From: Ridgeia piscesae
Taxonomy: Eukaryota > Annelida > Polychaeta > Sabellida > Siboglinidae
Direction: 5' to 3'
DNA: 64,000 bases
Assembly (NCBI GenBank): GCA_025642075.2
Contig: JAODUO010000155.1
Span: forward strand, 1 to 64,000
The position numbers and the translations under genes are program-made. Below, one piece after another: positions 1 to 14,704 of this stretch (the stretch's first letter is position 1; the number at the start of each line of letters is the position of its first letter). Below the pieces are notes generated by a model, which did not search any database, was not told the DNA's origin, and saw only the letters and a program-made list of their open reading frames with translations.

Positions 1-1745
1 ACCACAACCCTACAATCCACTCATGTACCCCACCACAACCATACAATCCACTCATGAACCCCATCACAACCCTACAATCCACTCATGAACCCCACCACAA
101 CCCTACAATCCACTCATGTACCCCATCACAACCCTACAATCCACTCATGAACCCTACCACAACCATACAATCCACTCATGTACCCCATCACAACCCTACA
201 ATCCACTCATGAACCCCACCACAACCATACAATCCACTCATGAACCCCATCACAACCCTACAATCCACTCATGAACCCCACCACAACCCTACAATCCACT
301 CATGAACCCCACCACAACCCTCCAATCCACTCCTGACTCCAGTCACAACCCTACAATCCACTCCTGACTCTAGTCACAACCCTCCAATCCACTCAGATTA
401 CAGTCACAACCCACCAATCCACTCCTGAATCCAGTCACAACCCTCCAATCCACTTCTGATTCCAGTCACAACCCTCCAACCCACTCCTGATTCCAGTCAC
501 AACCCTCCAATCCACTTCTGATTCCAGTCACAACCCTCCAACCCACTCCTGATTCCAGTCACAACCCTCCAATCCACTCCTGATTCCAGTCACAACCCTC
601 CAATCCACTCCTGATTCCAGTCACAACCCTCCAATCCACTCCTGACTCCAGTCACAACTATCCAATCTACTTCTGATTCCAGTCACAATCCTCCAATCCA
701 CTTCTTATTCCAATCACAACCCTCTAATCCACTCCTGAGTTCAGTCACAACCCTCCAATCGACTTCTGATTCCAGTCACAACCTTCCAATTGACTTCTGA
801 TTCCAGTCACAACCCTCCAATCCACTCCTGACTCCAGTCACAACCCTCCAATCGACTTCTGATTCCAGTCACAACCCTCCAATCCACTCCTGACTCCAGT
901 CACAACCCTCCAATCCACTTCTGATTCCAGTCACAACCCTCTAATCCACTTCTGATTCCACTCACAACCCTCCAATCCACTTCTGATTCCACTCACAACC
1001 CTCCAATCCACTTCTGATTCCACTCACAACCCTCCAATCCACTCCTGACTCCAGTCACAACCCTACAATCCACTCCTGACTCTAGTCACAACCCTCCAAT
1101 CCACCTCTGACTCCAGTCACAACCCTCCAATCCATTTCTGATTCCAGTCACAACCATCCAATCCACTCCTGACTCCAGTCACAACCCTACAATCCACTCC
1201 TGACTCCAGTCACAACCCTCCAATCCACTTATGATTCCAGTCACAACCATCCAATCCACTCCTGACTCCAGTCACAACCCTACAATCCACCCCTGACTCC
1301 AGTCACAACCCTACAATCCACCCCTGACTCCAGTCACAACGCTCCAATCCACTTCTGATTCCAGTCACAACCCTCCAATCCACTCAGATTCCAGTCACAA
1401 CCCTCCAATCCACTCCTGATTCCAGTTACAACCCTCCAATCCACTCCTGACTCTAGTCACAACCCTCCAATCCACTCAGATTACAGTCACAACCCTCCAA
1501 TCCACTCCTGACTCTAGTCACAACCTTCCAATCCACTCCTGAATCCAGTCACAACCCTCAAATCCACTCCTGACTCTAGTCACAACCCTCCAATCCACTC
1601 CTGACTCTAGTCACAACCCTCCAATCCACTCAGATTACAGTCACAACCCACCAATCCACTCCTGAATCCAGTCACAACCCTCCAATCCACTCCTGACTCT
1701 AGTCACAACCTTCCAATCCACTCCTGAATCCAATCACAACTCTAC

Positions 1746-4700
1746 AATCCACTCATGAACCACATCACAACCCTACAATCCACTCATGAACCCCATCACA
1801 ACCCTACAATCCACTCATGAACCCCACCACAACCCTACAATCCACTCATGAACCCCATCACAACCCTACAATCCACTCATGAACCCCACCACAACCCTAC
1901 AATCCACTCATGAACCCCATCACAACCCTACAATCCACTCATGAACCACATCACAACCCTACAATCCACTCATGAACCCCACCACAACCATACAATCCAA
2001 TCATGAACCCCACCACAACCCTACAATCCACTCATGAACCCCACCACAACCCTACAATCCACTCATGAACCCCACCACAACCCTACAATCCACTCATGAA
2101 CCCCATCACAACCCTACAATCCACTCATGAACCACATCACAACCCTACAATCCACTCATGAACCCCACCACAACCCTACAATCCACTCATGAACCCCATC
2201 ACAACCCTACAATCCACTCGTGAACCCCACCACAACCCTACAATCCACTCATGAACCCCATCACAACCCTACAATCCACTCATGAACCCCACCACAACCC
2301 TACAATCCACTCATGAACCCCATCACAACCCTACAATCCACTCATGTACCCCACCACAACCCTACAATCCACTCATGAACCCCACCACAACCCTACAATC
2401 CACTCATGAACCCCATCACAACCCTACAATCCACTCATGAACCCCACCACAACCCTACAATCCACTCATGTACCCCATCACAACCCTACAATCCACTCAT
2501 GAACCCCACCACAACCCTACAATCCACTCATGAACCCCATCACAACCCTACAATCCACTCATGTACCCCACCACAACCCTACAATCCACTCATGAACCCC
2601 ATCACAACCCTACAATCCACTCATGAACCCCATCACAACCCTACAATCCACTCATGAACCCCACCACAACCATACAATCCACTCATGAACCCCATCACAA
2701 CCCTACAATCCACTCATGAACCACATCACAACCCTACAATCCACTCATGAACCCCACCACAACCATACAATCCACTCATGAACCCCACCACAACCCTACA
2801 ATCCACTCATGAACCCCACCACAACCCTACAATCCACTCATGAACCCCACCACAACCCTACAATCCACTCATGAACTCCACCACAACCCTACAATCCACT
2901 CATGAACCCCACCACAACCATACAATCCACTCATGAACCCCACCACAACCCTACAATCCACCCATGAACCCCACCACAACCCTACAATCCACTCATGAAC
3001 CCCACCACAACCCTACAATCCACTCATGAACCCCACCACAACCCTACAATCCACTCATGAACCCCATCACAACCCTACAATCCACTCTTGAAACCCCACC
3101 ACAACCCTACAATCCACTCATGAACCCCACCACAACCATACAATCCACTCATGAACCCCATCACAACCCTACAATCCACTCATGAACCCCACCACAACCC
3201 TACAATCCACTCATGAACCCCACCACAACCCTACAATCCACTCATGAACCCCACCACAACCCTACAATCCACTCATGAACCCCACCACAACCCTACAATC
3301 CACTCATGAACCCCATCCCAACCTTACAATCCACTCATGAACCCCACCACAACCCTACAATCCACTCATGAACCCCATCACAACCCTACAATCCACTCAT
3401 GTACCCCATCACAACCCTACAATCCACTCATGAACCCCACCACAACCATACAATCCACTCATGAACCCCATCACAACTACAATCCACTCATGTACCCCAC
3501 CACAACCCTACAATCCACTCATGAACCCCACCACAACCCTACAATCCACTCATGAACCCCACCACAACCCTACAATCCACTCATGAACCCCATCACAACC
3601 CTACAATCCACTCATGAACCACATCACAACCCTACAATCCACTCATGAACCCCACCACAACCCTACAATCCACTCATGAACCCCACCACAACCATACAAT
3701 CCACTCATGAACCCCATCACAACCCTACAATCCACTCATGAACCCCACCACAACCCTACAATCCACTCATGAACCCCACCACAACCCTACAATCCACTCA
3801 TGAACCACACAACCCTACACTCCACTCATGAACCCCACCACAACCCTACAATCCACTCATGAACCCCATCACAACCCTACAATCCACCCATGAACCCCAC
3901 CACAACCCTACAATCCACTCATGAACCCCACCACAACCCTACAATCCACTCATGAACCCCACCACAACCCTACAATCCACTCATGTACCCCATCACAACC
4001 CTACAATCCACTCATGAACCCCACCACAACCCTACAATCCACTCATGTACCCCATCACAACCCTACAATCCACTCATGAACCCCATCACAACCCTACAAT
4101 CCACTCATGAACCCCACGACAACCCTACAATCCACTCATGTACCCCACCACAACCATACAATCCACTCATGAACCCCATCACAACCCTACAATCCACTCA
4201 TGAACCCCACCACAACCCTACAATCCACTCATGAACCCCATCACAACCCTACAATCCACTCATGTACCCCATCACAACCCTACAATCCACTCATGAACCC
4301 CACCACAACCATACAATCCACTCATGAACCCCACCACAACCCTACAATCCACTCATGAACCCCATCACAACCCTACAATCCACTCATGAACCCCACCACA
4401 ACCCTACAATCCACTCATGAACCCCACCACAACCCTACAATCCACTCATGAACCCCACCACAACCCTACAATCCACTCATGAACCCCATCACAACCCTAC
4501 AATCCACTCATGAACCCCATCACAACCCTACAATCCACTCATGAACCCCACCACAACCCTACAATCCACTCATGAACCCCATCACAACCCTACAATCCAC
4601 TCATGAACCCCACCACAACCCTACAATCCACTCATGAACCCCATCACAACCCTACAATCCACTCATGAACCCCACCACAACCCTACAATCCACTCATGTA

Positions 4701-5145
4701 CCCCATCACAACCCTACAATCCACTTATGAACCCCACCACAACCCTACAATCCACTCATGTACCCCATCACAACCCTACAATCCACTCATGAACCCCATC
4801 ACAACCCTACAATCCACTCATGAACCCCACCACAACCCTACAATCCACTCATGTACCCCACCACAACCATACAATCCACTCATGAACCCCATCACAACCC
4901 TACAATCCACTCATGAACCCCACCACAACCCTACAATCCACTCATGTACCCCATCACAACCCTACAATCCACTCATGAACCCTACCACAACCATACAATC
5001 CACTCATGTACCCCATCACAACCCTACAATCCACTCATGAACCCCACCACAACCATACAATCCACTCATGAACCCCATCACAACCCTACAATCCACACAT
5101 GAACCCCACCACAACCCTACAATCCACTCATGAACCCCACCACAA
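1746..5145. repeat. Type A block of the 31-bp array
   Basis: Nearly homogeneous run of type A units with 'CATGAACCCCACC' and 'CATGAACCCCATC' (plus CATGTACCCC) endings alternating irregularly. The 1-320 stretch is the end of another such block. The switch to type B is abrupt at both ends. The high uniformity compared with neighbouring blocks implies recent amplification or gene-conversion-like homogenisation. Confidence 0.9.
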
Positions 5146-7015
5146 CCCTCCAATCCACTCCTGACTCCAGTCACAACCCTACAATCCACCCCTGACTCCA
5201 GTCACAACCCTCCAATCCACTTCTGATTCCAGTCACAACCCTCCAACCCACTCCTGATTCCAGTCACAACCCTCCAATCCACTCTGATTCCAGTCACAAC
5301 CCTCCAACCCACTCCTGATTCCAGTCACAACCCTCCAATCCACTTCTGATTCCAGTCACAACCCTCCAACCCACTTCTGATTCCAGTCACAACCCTCCAA
5401 TCCACTCAGATTCCAGTCACAACCCTCCAATCCACTCCTGATTCCAGTCACAACCCTCCAATCCACTCCTGACTCCAGTCACAACTATCCAATCTACTTC
5501 TGATTCCAGTCACAATCCTCCAATCCACTTCTTATTCCAATCACAACCCTCTAATCCACTCCTGAGTTCAGTCACAACCCTCCAATCGACTTCTGATTCC
5601 AGTCACAACCTTCCAATTGACTTCTGATTCCAGTCACAACCCTCCAATCCACTCCTGACTCCAGTCACAACCCTCCAATCGACTTCTGATTCCAGTCACA
5701 ACCCTCCAATCCACTCCTGACTCCAGTCACAACCCTCCAATCCACTTCTGATTCCAGTCACAACCCTCCAATCCACTCCTGACTCCAGTCACAACCCTCC
5801 AATCCACTTCTGATTCCAGTCACAACCCTCTAATCCACTTCTGATTCCACTCACAACCCTCCAATCCACTCCTGACTCCAGTCACAACTATCCAATCTAC
5901 TTCTGATTCCAGTCACAATCCTCCAATCCACTTCTTATTCCAATCACAACCCTCTAATCCACTCCTGAGTTCAGTCACAACCCTCCAATCCACTTCTGAT
6001 TCCAGTCACAACCCTCCAACCCACTCCTGATTCCAGTCACAACCCTCCAATCCACTTATGATTCCAGTCACAACCATCCAATCCACTCCTGACTCCAGTC
6101 ACAACCCTACAATCCACTCCTGACTCCAGTCACAACCCTCCAATCCACTTATGATTCCAGTCACAACCATCCAATCCACTCCTGACTCCAGTCACAACCC
6201 TACAATCCACTCCTGACTCCAGTCACAACCCTCCAATCCACTCATGATTCCAGTCACAACCCTCCAATCCACTCCTGACTCCAGTCACAACCCTACAATC
6301 CACTCCTGACTCTAGTCACAACCCTCCAATCCACTCAGATTACAGTCACAACCCACCAATCCACTCCTGAATCCAGTCACAACCCTCCAATCCACTTCTG
6401 ATTCCAGTCACAACCCTCCAACCCACTCCTGATTCCAGTCACAACCCTCCAATCCACTCCTGATTCCAGTCACAACCCTCCAATCCACTCCTGATTCCAG
6501 TCACAACCCTCCAATCCACTCCTGATTCCAGTCACAACCCTCCAATCCACTCCTGATTCCAGTCACAACCCTCCAATCCACTCCTGATTCCAGTCACAAC
6601 CCTCCAATCCACTCCTGATTCCAGTCACAACCCTCCAATCCACTCCTGACTCCAGTCACAACCCTCCAATCCACTCCTGATTCCAGTCACAACCCTCCAA
6701 TCCACTCCTGATTCCAGTCACAACCCTCCAATCCACTCCTGACTCCAGTCACAACTATCCAATCTACTTCTGATTCCAGTCACAATCCTCCAATCCACTT
6801 CTTATTCCAATCACAACCCTCTAATCCACTCCTGAGTTCAGTCACAACCCTCCAATCGACTTCTGATTCCAGTCACAACCTTCCAATTGACTTCTGATTC
6901 CAGTCACAACCCTCCAATCCACTCCTGACTCCAGTCACAACCCTCTAATCCACTTCTGATTCCACTCACAACCCTCCAATCCACTTCTGATTCCACTCAC
7001 AACCCTCCAATCCAC

Positions 7016-7590
7016 TTCTGATCTACTCACCCTTCTGATCCATCACGACTCCATCACAATCTCCAACTACTTCTGACGTCACAACCTTCAATTCACCACG
7101 ATTCAGCTCACAATCTTTCATCCACTTTCTGACTGCCAAACGCTTCAACCACTTGTCCAGTCACATCTTCTCAATCAATTCTGACTGAATGCTACCTTTC
7201 AGTCTGCTTTCTAGAGTCTTAATGCCACACTTTTCAATCACTTTCGATTTCAGTCAACTTCCAATTAACTTGACTGTCACAACTGCTAATGTCCATCCTT
7301 GTCTCAGTCAACCTCCTCCTTCATCTACTCTGATTCTAAATAAATTTAACTATTTTATCCTGATACAATGATCTAATCATCGACTTGTCATGCATCACAA
7401 TCCAATACTACTCACTTGCAGTCTCATCCACTTCTGATTTAAAGCAACTATTCAACTACTTCCTACTCCAGCCAAACTTTCAACTGACTTCCTGACTTCA
7501 GTTACACTTCAATCCACTCCTTGACTCCAGCTACAACCCTGAATCCACCCACTGTAACCATCTTCTTACCCCACACCTGGCCCAGTCACA
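7016..7590. repeat. Degenerate island within the 31-bp array
   Basis: The 31-bp periodicity nearly dissolves here: recognisable words such as 'CTTCTGATT' and 'ACAACC' remain but with many indels and substitutions, and perfect type B units resume after about 7,590. The 60-codon ORF at 7189-7371 lies in it and has no recognisable domain. It could be an old decayed segment or a poorly resolved consensus in the assembly. Confidence 0.8.
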
Positions 7591-10500
7591 ACCCTCCAAT
7601 CCACTTCTGATTCCAGTCACAACCTTCCAATCCACTTCTGATTCCAGTCACAACCCTCCAATCCACTCCTGACTCCAGTCACAACCCTACAATCCACCAC
7701 TGACTCCAGTCACAACCCTCCAATCCACTTCTGATTCCAGTCACAACCCTCCAACCCACTCCTGATTCCAGTCACAACCCTCCAATCCACTCATGAACCC
7801 CATCACAACCCTCCAATCCACTCAGATTCCAGTCACAACCCACCAATCCACTCCTGACTCCAGTCACAACCCTCCAATCCACTTCTGATTCCAGTCACAA
7901 CCTTCCAATCCACTTCTGATTCCAGTCACAACCATCCAATCCACTCCTGACTCCAGTCACAACCCTACAATCCACTCCTGACTCTAGTCACAACCCTCCA
8001 ATCCACCTCTGACTCCAGTCACAACCCTCCAATCCATTTCTGATTCCAGTCACAACCATCCAATCCACTCCTGACTCCAGTCACAACCCTACAATCCACT
8101 CCTGACTCCAGTCACAACCCTCCAATCCACTTATGATTCCAGTCACAACCATCCAATCCACTCCTGACTCCAGTCACAACCCTACAATCCACCCCTGACT
8201 CCAGTCACAACCCTACAATCCACCCCTGACTCCAGTCACAACGCTCCAATCCACTTCTGATTCCAGTCACAACCCTCCAATCCACTCAGATTCCAGTCAC
8301 AACCCTCCAATCCACTCCTGATTCCAGTTACAACCCTCCAATCCACTCCTGACTCTAGTCACAACCCTCCAATCCACTCAGATTACAGTCACAACCCTCC
8401 AATCCACTCCTGACTCTAGTCACAACCTTCCAATCCACTCCTGAATCCAGTCACAACCCTCAAATCCACTCCTGACTCTAGTCACAACCTTCCAATCCAC
8501 TCCTGAATCCAGTCACAACCCTCAAATCCACTCCTGACTCTAGTCACAACCAATCCACTCCTGAATCCAGTCACAACCCTCCAATCCACTCCTGACTCTA
8601 GTCACAACCCTCCAATCCACTCCTGACTCTAGTCACAACCCTCCAATCCACCTCTGACTCCAGTCACAACCCTCCAATCCATTTCTGATTCCAGTCACAA
8701 CCATCCAATCCACTCCTGACTCCAGTCACAACCCTACAATCCACTCCTGACTCCAGTCACAACCCTCCAATCCACTTATGATTCCAGTCACAACCATCCA
8801 ATCCACTCCTGACTCCAGTCACAACCCTACAATCCACTCCTGACTCCAGTCACAACCCTCCAATCCACTTATGATTCCAAGTCACAACCCTCCAATCGAC
8901 TTCTGATTCCAGTCACAACCCTCCAATCCACTCCTGACTCCAGTCACAACCCTCCAATCGACTTCTGATTCCAGTCACAACCCTCCAATCCACTCCTGAC
9001 TCCAGTCACAACCCTCCAATCCACTCCTGACTCCAGTCACAACCCTCCAATCCACTCCTGACTCCAGTCACAACCCTCCAATCCACTCCTGACTCCAGTC
9101 ACAACCCTCCAATCCACTCCTGACTCCAGTCACAACCCTCCAATCCACTTCTGATTCCAGTCACAACCCTCCAATCCACTTCTGATTCCAGTCACAACCC
9201 TCCAATCCACTCCTGACTCCAGTCACAACTATCCAATCTACTTCTGATTCCAGTCACAACCCTCCAATCCACTTCTGATTCCAGTCACAACCCTCCAACC
9301 CACTCCTGATTCCAGTCACAACCCTCCAATCCACTCCTGATTCCAGTCACAACCCTCCAATCCACTCCTGATTCCAGTCACAACCCTCCAATCCACTCCT
9401 GACTCCAGTCACAACCCTCCAATCCACTTCTGATTCCACTCACAACCCTCCAATCCACTTCTGATTCCACTCACAACCCTCCAATCCACTCCTGACTCCA
9501 GTCACAACCCTACAATCCACTCCTGACTCTAGTCACAACCCTCCAATCCACCTCTGACTCCAGTCACAACCCTCCAATCCATTTCTGATTCCAGTCACAA
9601 CCATCCAATCCACTCCTGACTCCAGTCACAACCCTACAATCCACTCCTGACTCCAGTCACAACCCTCCAATCCACTTATGATTCCAGTCACAACCATCCA
9701 ATCCACTCCTGACTCCAGTCACAACCCTACAATCCACCCCTGACTCCAGTCACAACCCTACAATCCACCCCTGACTCCAGTCACAACGCTCCAATCCACT
9801 TCTGATTCCAGTCACAACCCTCCAATCCACTCAGATTCCAGTCACAACCCTCCAATCCACTCCTGATTCCAGTTACAACCCTCCAATCCACTCCTGACTC
9901 TAGTCACAACCCTCCAATCCACTCAGATTACAGTCACAACCCTCCAATCCACTCCTGACTCTAGTCACAACCTTCCAATCCACTCCTGAATCCAGTCACA
10001 ACCCTCAAATCCACTCCTGACTCTAGTCACAACCCTCCAATCCACTCCTGACTCTAGTCACAACCCTCCAATCCACTCAGATTACAGTCACAACCCTCCA
10101 ATCCACTCCTGAATCCAGTCACAACCCTCCAATCCACTCCTGACTCTAGTCACAACCTTCCAATCCACTCCTGAATCCAATCACAACTCTACAATCCACT
10201 CCTGATTCCAGTCACAACCCTCCAATCCACTCCTGACTCCAGTCACAACCCTCCAATCCACTCCTGACTCCAGTCACAACCCTCCAATCCACTCCTGACT
10301 CCAGTCACAACCCTCCAATCCACTCCTGACTCCAGTCACAACCCTCCAATCCACTCCTGACTCCAGTCACAACCCTCCAATCCACTCCTGACTCCAGTCA
10401 CAACCCTCTACAATCCACCCTGATTAAAGTTACAACCTCCAATCCACTCATGGAATCACCACAACCACAATCCACTCCTGATTAAAGTTACAACCCTCCA

Positions 10501-13500
10501 ATCCACTCCTGACTCCAGTCACAACCCTCCAATCCACTTCTGATTCCAGTCACAACCTTCCAATCCACTTCTGATTCCAGTCACAACTCTCCAATCAACT
10601 CCTGACTCCAGTCACAACCCTACAATCCACCCCTGACTCCAGTCACAACCCTCCAATCCCTCTCTGATTCCAGTCACAACCCTCCAATCCATTTCTGATT
10701 CCAGTCACAACCATCCAATCCACTCCTGACTCCAGTCACAACCCTACAATCCACTACTGACTCCAGTCACAACCCTCCAATCCACTTCTGATTCCAGTCA
10801 CAACCATCCAATCCACTCCTGACTCCAGTCACAACCCTCCAATCCACTCCTGATTCCAGTCACAACCCTCCAATCCACTCCTGACTCCAGTCACAACCCT
10901 CCAATCCACTCCTGACTCCAGTCACAACCCTCCAATCCACTCCTGAGCTCCAGTCACAACCCTCCAATCCACTTCTGATTCCAGTCACAACCTTCCAATC
11001 CACTTCTGATTCCAGTCACAACCCTCCAATCCACTCCTGACTCCAGTCACAACCCTACAATCCACCACTGACTCCAGTCACAACCCTCCAATCCACTTCT
11101 GATTCCAGTCACAACCCTCCAACCCACTCCTGATTCCAGTCACAACCCTCCAATCCACTCCTGACTCCAGTCACAACCCTCCAATCCACTCAGATTACAG
11201 TCACAACCCACCAATCCACTCCTGAATCCAGTCACAACCCTCCAATCCACTTCTGATTCCAGTCACAACCTTCCAATCCACTTCTGATTCCAGTCACAAT
11301 CCTCCAATCGAATCCAGTCACAACCCTCCAATCCACTCCTGACTCTAGTCACAACCCTCCAATCCACTCCTGACTCTAGTCACAACCCTCCAATCCACTC
11401 AGATTACAGTCACAACCCTCCAATCCACTCCTGACTCCAGTCACAACCCTACAATCCACTCCTGACTCCAGTCACAACCCTCCAATCCACTTATGATTCC
11501 AGTCACAACCATCCAATCCACTCCTGACTCCAGTCACAACCCTACAATCCACCCCTGACTCCAGTCACAACCCTACAATCCACCCCTGACTCCAGTCACA
11601 ACGCTCCAATCCACTTCTGATTCCAGTCACAACCCTCCAATCCACTCAGATTCCAGTCACAACCCTCCAATCCACTCCTGATTCCAGTTACAACCCTCCA
11701 ATCCACTCCTGACTCTAGTCACAACCCTCCAATCCACTCAGATTACAGTCACAACCCTCCAATCCACTCCTGACTCTAGTCACAACCTTCCAATCCACTC
11801 CTGAATCCAGTCACAACCCTCAAATCCACTCCTGACTCTAGTCACAACCCTCCAATCCACTCCTGACTCTAGTCACAACCCTCCAATCCACTCAGATTAC
11901 AGTCACAACCCACCAATCCACTCCTGAATCCAGTCACAACCCTCCAATCCACTCCTGACTCTAGTCACAACCTTCCAATCCACTCCTGAATCCAGTCACA
12001 ACCCTCCAATCCACTCCTGACTCTAGTCACAACCCTCCAATCCACTCCTGACTCTAGTCACAACCCTCCAATCCACTCAGATTACAGTCACAACCCACCA
12101 ATCCACTCATGGACTCCATTACAACCATACAATCCACTCCTGATTAAAGTTACAACCCTCCAATCCACTCATGGACTCCATCACAACCATACAATCCACT
12201 CCTGATTAAAGTTACAACCCTCCAATCCACTCATGGACTCCATCACAACCATACAATCCACTCCTGATTAAAGTTACAACCCTCCAATCCACTCATGGAC
12301 TCCATTACAACTCTACAATCCACTTCTGATTAAAGTTACAACCCTCCAATGCACTCATGGACTCCATCACAACCCTACAATCCACTCCTGATTCCAGTCA
12401 CAACCCTCCAATCCACTCCTGATTCCAGTCACAACCCTCCAATCCACTCCTGACTCCAGTCACAACCCTCCAATCCACTCCTGACTCCAGTCACAACCCT
12501 CCAATCCACTTCTGATTCCAGTCACAACCTTCCAATCCACTTCTGATTCCAGTCACAACCCTCCAATCCACTCCTGACTCCAGTCACAACCCTACAATCC
12601 ACCACTGACTCCAGTCACAACCCTCCAATCCACTTCTGATTCCAGTCACAACCCTCCAACCCACTCCTGATTCCAGTCACAACCCTCCAATCCACTCATG
12701 ACTCCAGTCACAACCCTCCAATCCACTTCTGATTCCAGTCACAACCCTCCAATCCACTCCTGACTCCAGTCACAACCCTCCAATCCACTTCTGATTCCAG
12801 TCACAACCCTCTAATCCACTTCTGATTCCACTCACAACCCTCCAATCCACTTCTGATTCCACTCACAACCCTCCAATCCACTCCTGACTCCAGTCACAAC
12901 CCTACAATCCACTCCTGACTCTAGTCACAACCCTCCAATCCACCTCTGACTCCAGTCACAACCCTCCAATCCATTTCTGATTCCAGTCACAACCATCCAA
13001 TCCACTCCTGACTCCAGTCACAACCCTACAATCCACTCCTGACTCCAGTCACAACCCTCCAATCCACTTATGATTCCAGTCACAACCATCCAATCCACTC
13101 CTGACTCCAGTCACAACCCTACAATCCACCCCTGACTCCAGTCACAACCCTACAATCCACCCTCTGACTCCAGTCACAACGCTCCAATCCACTTCTGATT
13201 CCAGTCACAACCCTCCAATCCACTCAGATTCCAGTCACAACCCTCCAATCCACTCCTGATTCCAGTTACAACCCTCCAATCCACTCCTGACTCTAGTCAC
13301 AACCCTCCAATCCACTCAGATTCCAGTCACAACCCTCCAATCCACTCCTGACTCTAGTCACAACCTTCCAATCCACTCCTGAATCCAGTCACAACCCTCA
13401 AATCCACTCCTGACTCTAGTCACAACCCTCCAATCCACTCCTGACTCTAGTCACAACCCTCCAATCCACTCAGATTACAGTCACAACCCACCAATCCACT

Positions 13501-14101
13501 CCTGAATCCAGTCACAACCCTCCAATCCACTCCTGACTCTAGTCACAACCTTCCAATCCACTCCTGAATCCAATCACAACCCTACAATCCACCCTGACTC
13601 CAGTCACAACCTTCCAATCCACCCTGACTCCAGTCACAACCCTCCAATCCACTCCTGACTCCAGTCACAACCTTCCAATCCACTCCTGAATCCAGTCACA
13701 ACCCTCCAATCCACTCCTGACTCTAGTCACAACCCTCCAATCCACTCCTGACTCTAGTCACAACCCACCAATCCACTCATGGACTCCATTACAACCATAC
13801 AATCCACTCCTGATTAAAGTTACAACCCTCCAATCCACTCATGGACTCCATCACAACCATACAATCCACTCCTGATTAAAGTTACAACCCTCCAATCCAC
13901 TCATGGACTCCATCACAACCATACAATCCACTTCTGATTAAAGTTACAACCCTCCAATGCACTCATGGACTCCATTACAACCCTACAATCCACTTCTGAT
14001 TAAAGTTACAACCCTCCAATGCACTCATGGACTCCATCACAACCCTACAATCCACTCCTGATTAAAGTTACAACCCACCAATCCACTCCTGATTCCAGTC
14101 G

Positions 14102-14250
14102 TAGAATTGGGCCCGGATCCATATTCTATGGGGGTCCACATCTTATAGATTGTGCCATAGAATATAGACCCACCCATCGAAAATGGACCCGTGTCTATAT
14201 TCTATAATCCAAATTCTATAATAGAATATGGACACCAGGATCCAATTACT
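14102..14250. mobile_element. Short palindromic MITE-like element
   Basis: About 150 bp bounded by imperfect inverted termini. The left end reads 'ATTGGGCCCGGATCCATAT' and the right end, reverse-complemented, reads 'ATTGGATCCTGGTGTCCAT'; both continue into ATTCTAT. Internal copies of 'TAGAATATAGAC' and its complement give further self-complementarity. It abuts the last 31-bp unit. No coding capacity. The call as a MITE is inference; target-site duplications are not clear. Confidence 0.5.
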
Positions 14251-14490
14251 ATCCATGTTCTTCCGGTGATATTTTATGAAAGTATCGCTCACTTCACTAA
14301 GTAATCCAGCTATAAGGTTCCGGTGTGCCCCTTGTGGCTGAGCCCAGCACCTCTATCTTCTCAACATAGCTTCACTTTGGCATGTGCATTTAATTTAGCT
14401 AAACTATGCTAGGATTACCAGCATTTGTCGTTTGTTGTCCAAACACACAACACAAATTGTTGTTGTGTAGTGTATGCCAGGCTTAAAGTT
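14251..14490 (-). mobile_element. PIF/Harbinger-related fragment (minus-strand copy)
   Basis: Read on the minus strand from 14,488, this follows the element at 49,634-50,360 block by block: the terminal 'GGC(A/G)TACACTACACAAC', then 'GTTTGGACAACAAACGACAA', then 'TAGTTTAG(C/T)TAAA', then 'AAGC(T/C)ATGTTGAG', then 'CCTTATAGCTGGATTAC'. It stops soon after the equivalent of 'AAATATCACCGG', so only the left end and the start of the transposase region survive. Confidence 0.65.
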
Positions 14491-14704
14491 TTAGGGACAA
14501 CACAAAACTGTCTATATGGTAGACTCAGCATTTGTTGGGTTTCTAAATAAATCTGAATCCAAAATACCACCATTGAAAGCAGCAATGTATATTATTTTAT
14601 GTATAGGTCTACAGGAAGATATTGTTTTAGATATCAATGGTCATGTAAACATGCTAATACCTACAATTACAGTATGTTAGTCTGATAACCAATCTGAAAC
14701 AGTA

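Larger units (their letters stand above)
1..14100. repeat. Giant 31-bp tandem array (minisatellite/satellite)
   Basis: Continuous head-to-tail repeat with a 31-bp period, about 455 units. The core is 'CACAACCCT(A/C)CAATCCACT' followed by a variable 12-13 bp. Type A units carry 'CATGAACCCCA' and a CTAC core. Type B units carry 'CCTGACTCCAGT' or 'TCTGATTCCAGT' and a CTCC core. Type C units (about 12,100-12,380 and 13,765-14,090) alternate 'TCATGGACTCCAT' with 'CCTGATTAAAGT'. Because 31 is not a multiple of 3, apparent ORFs (for example 2406-2657 and 4696-5040) are 93-bp, three-unit frame cycles and are not genes. The array starts before the window and stops sharply at 14,100. Confidence 0.97.

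Noticed and set aside
2406..5040. Pro/His/Asn-rich ORFs across the 31-bp array
   Set aside because: They are three-unit (93-bp) frame cycles of a satellite, without independent start, stop or conservation signals.
1..14100. Regular repeats as a possible CRISPR array
   Set aside because: Units are directly contiguous with no unique spacers, and the genome is eukaryotic.
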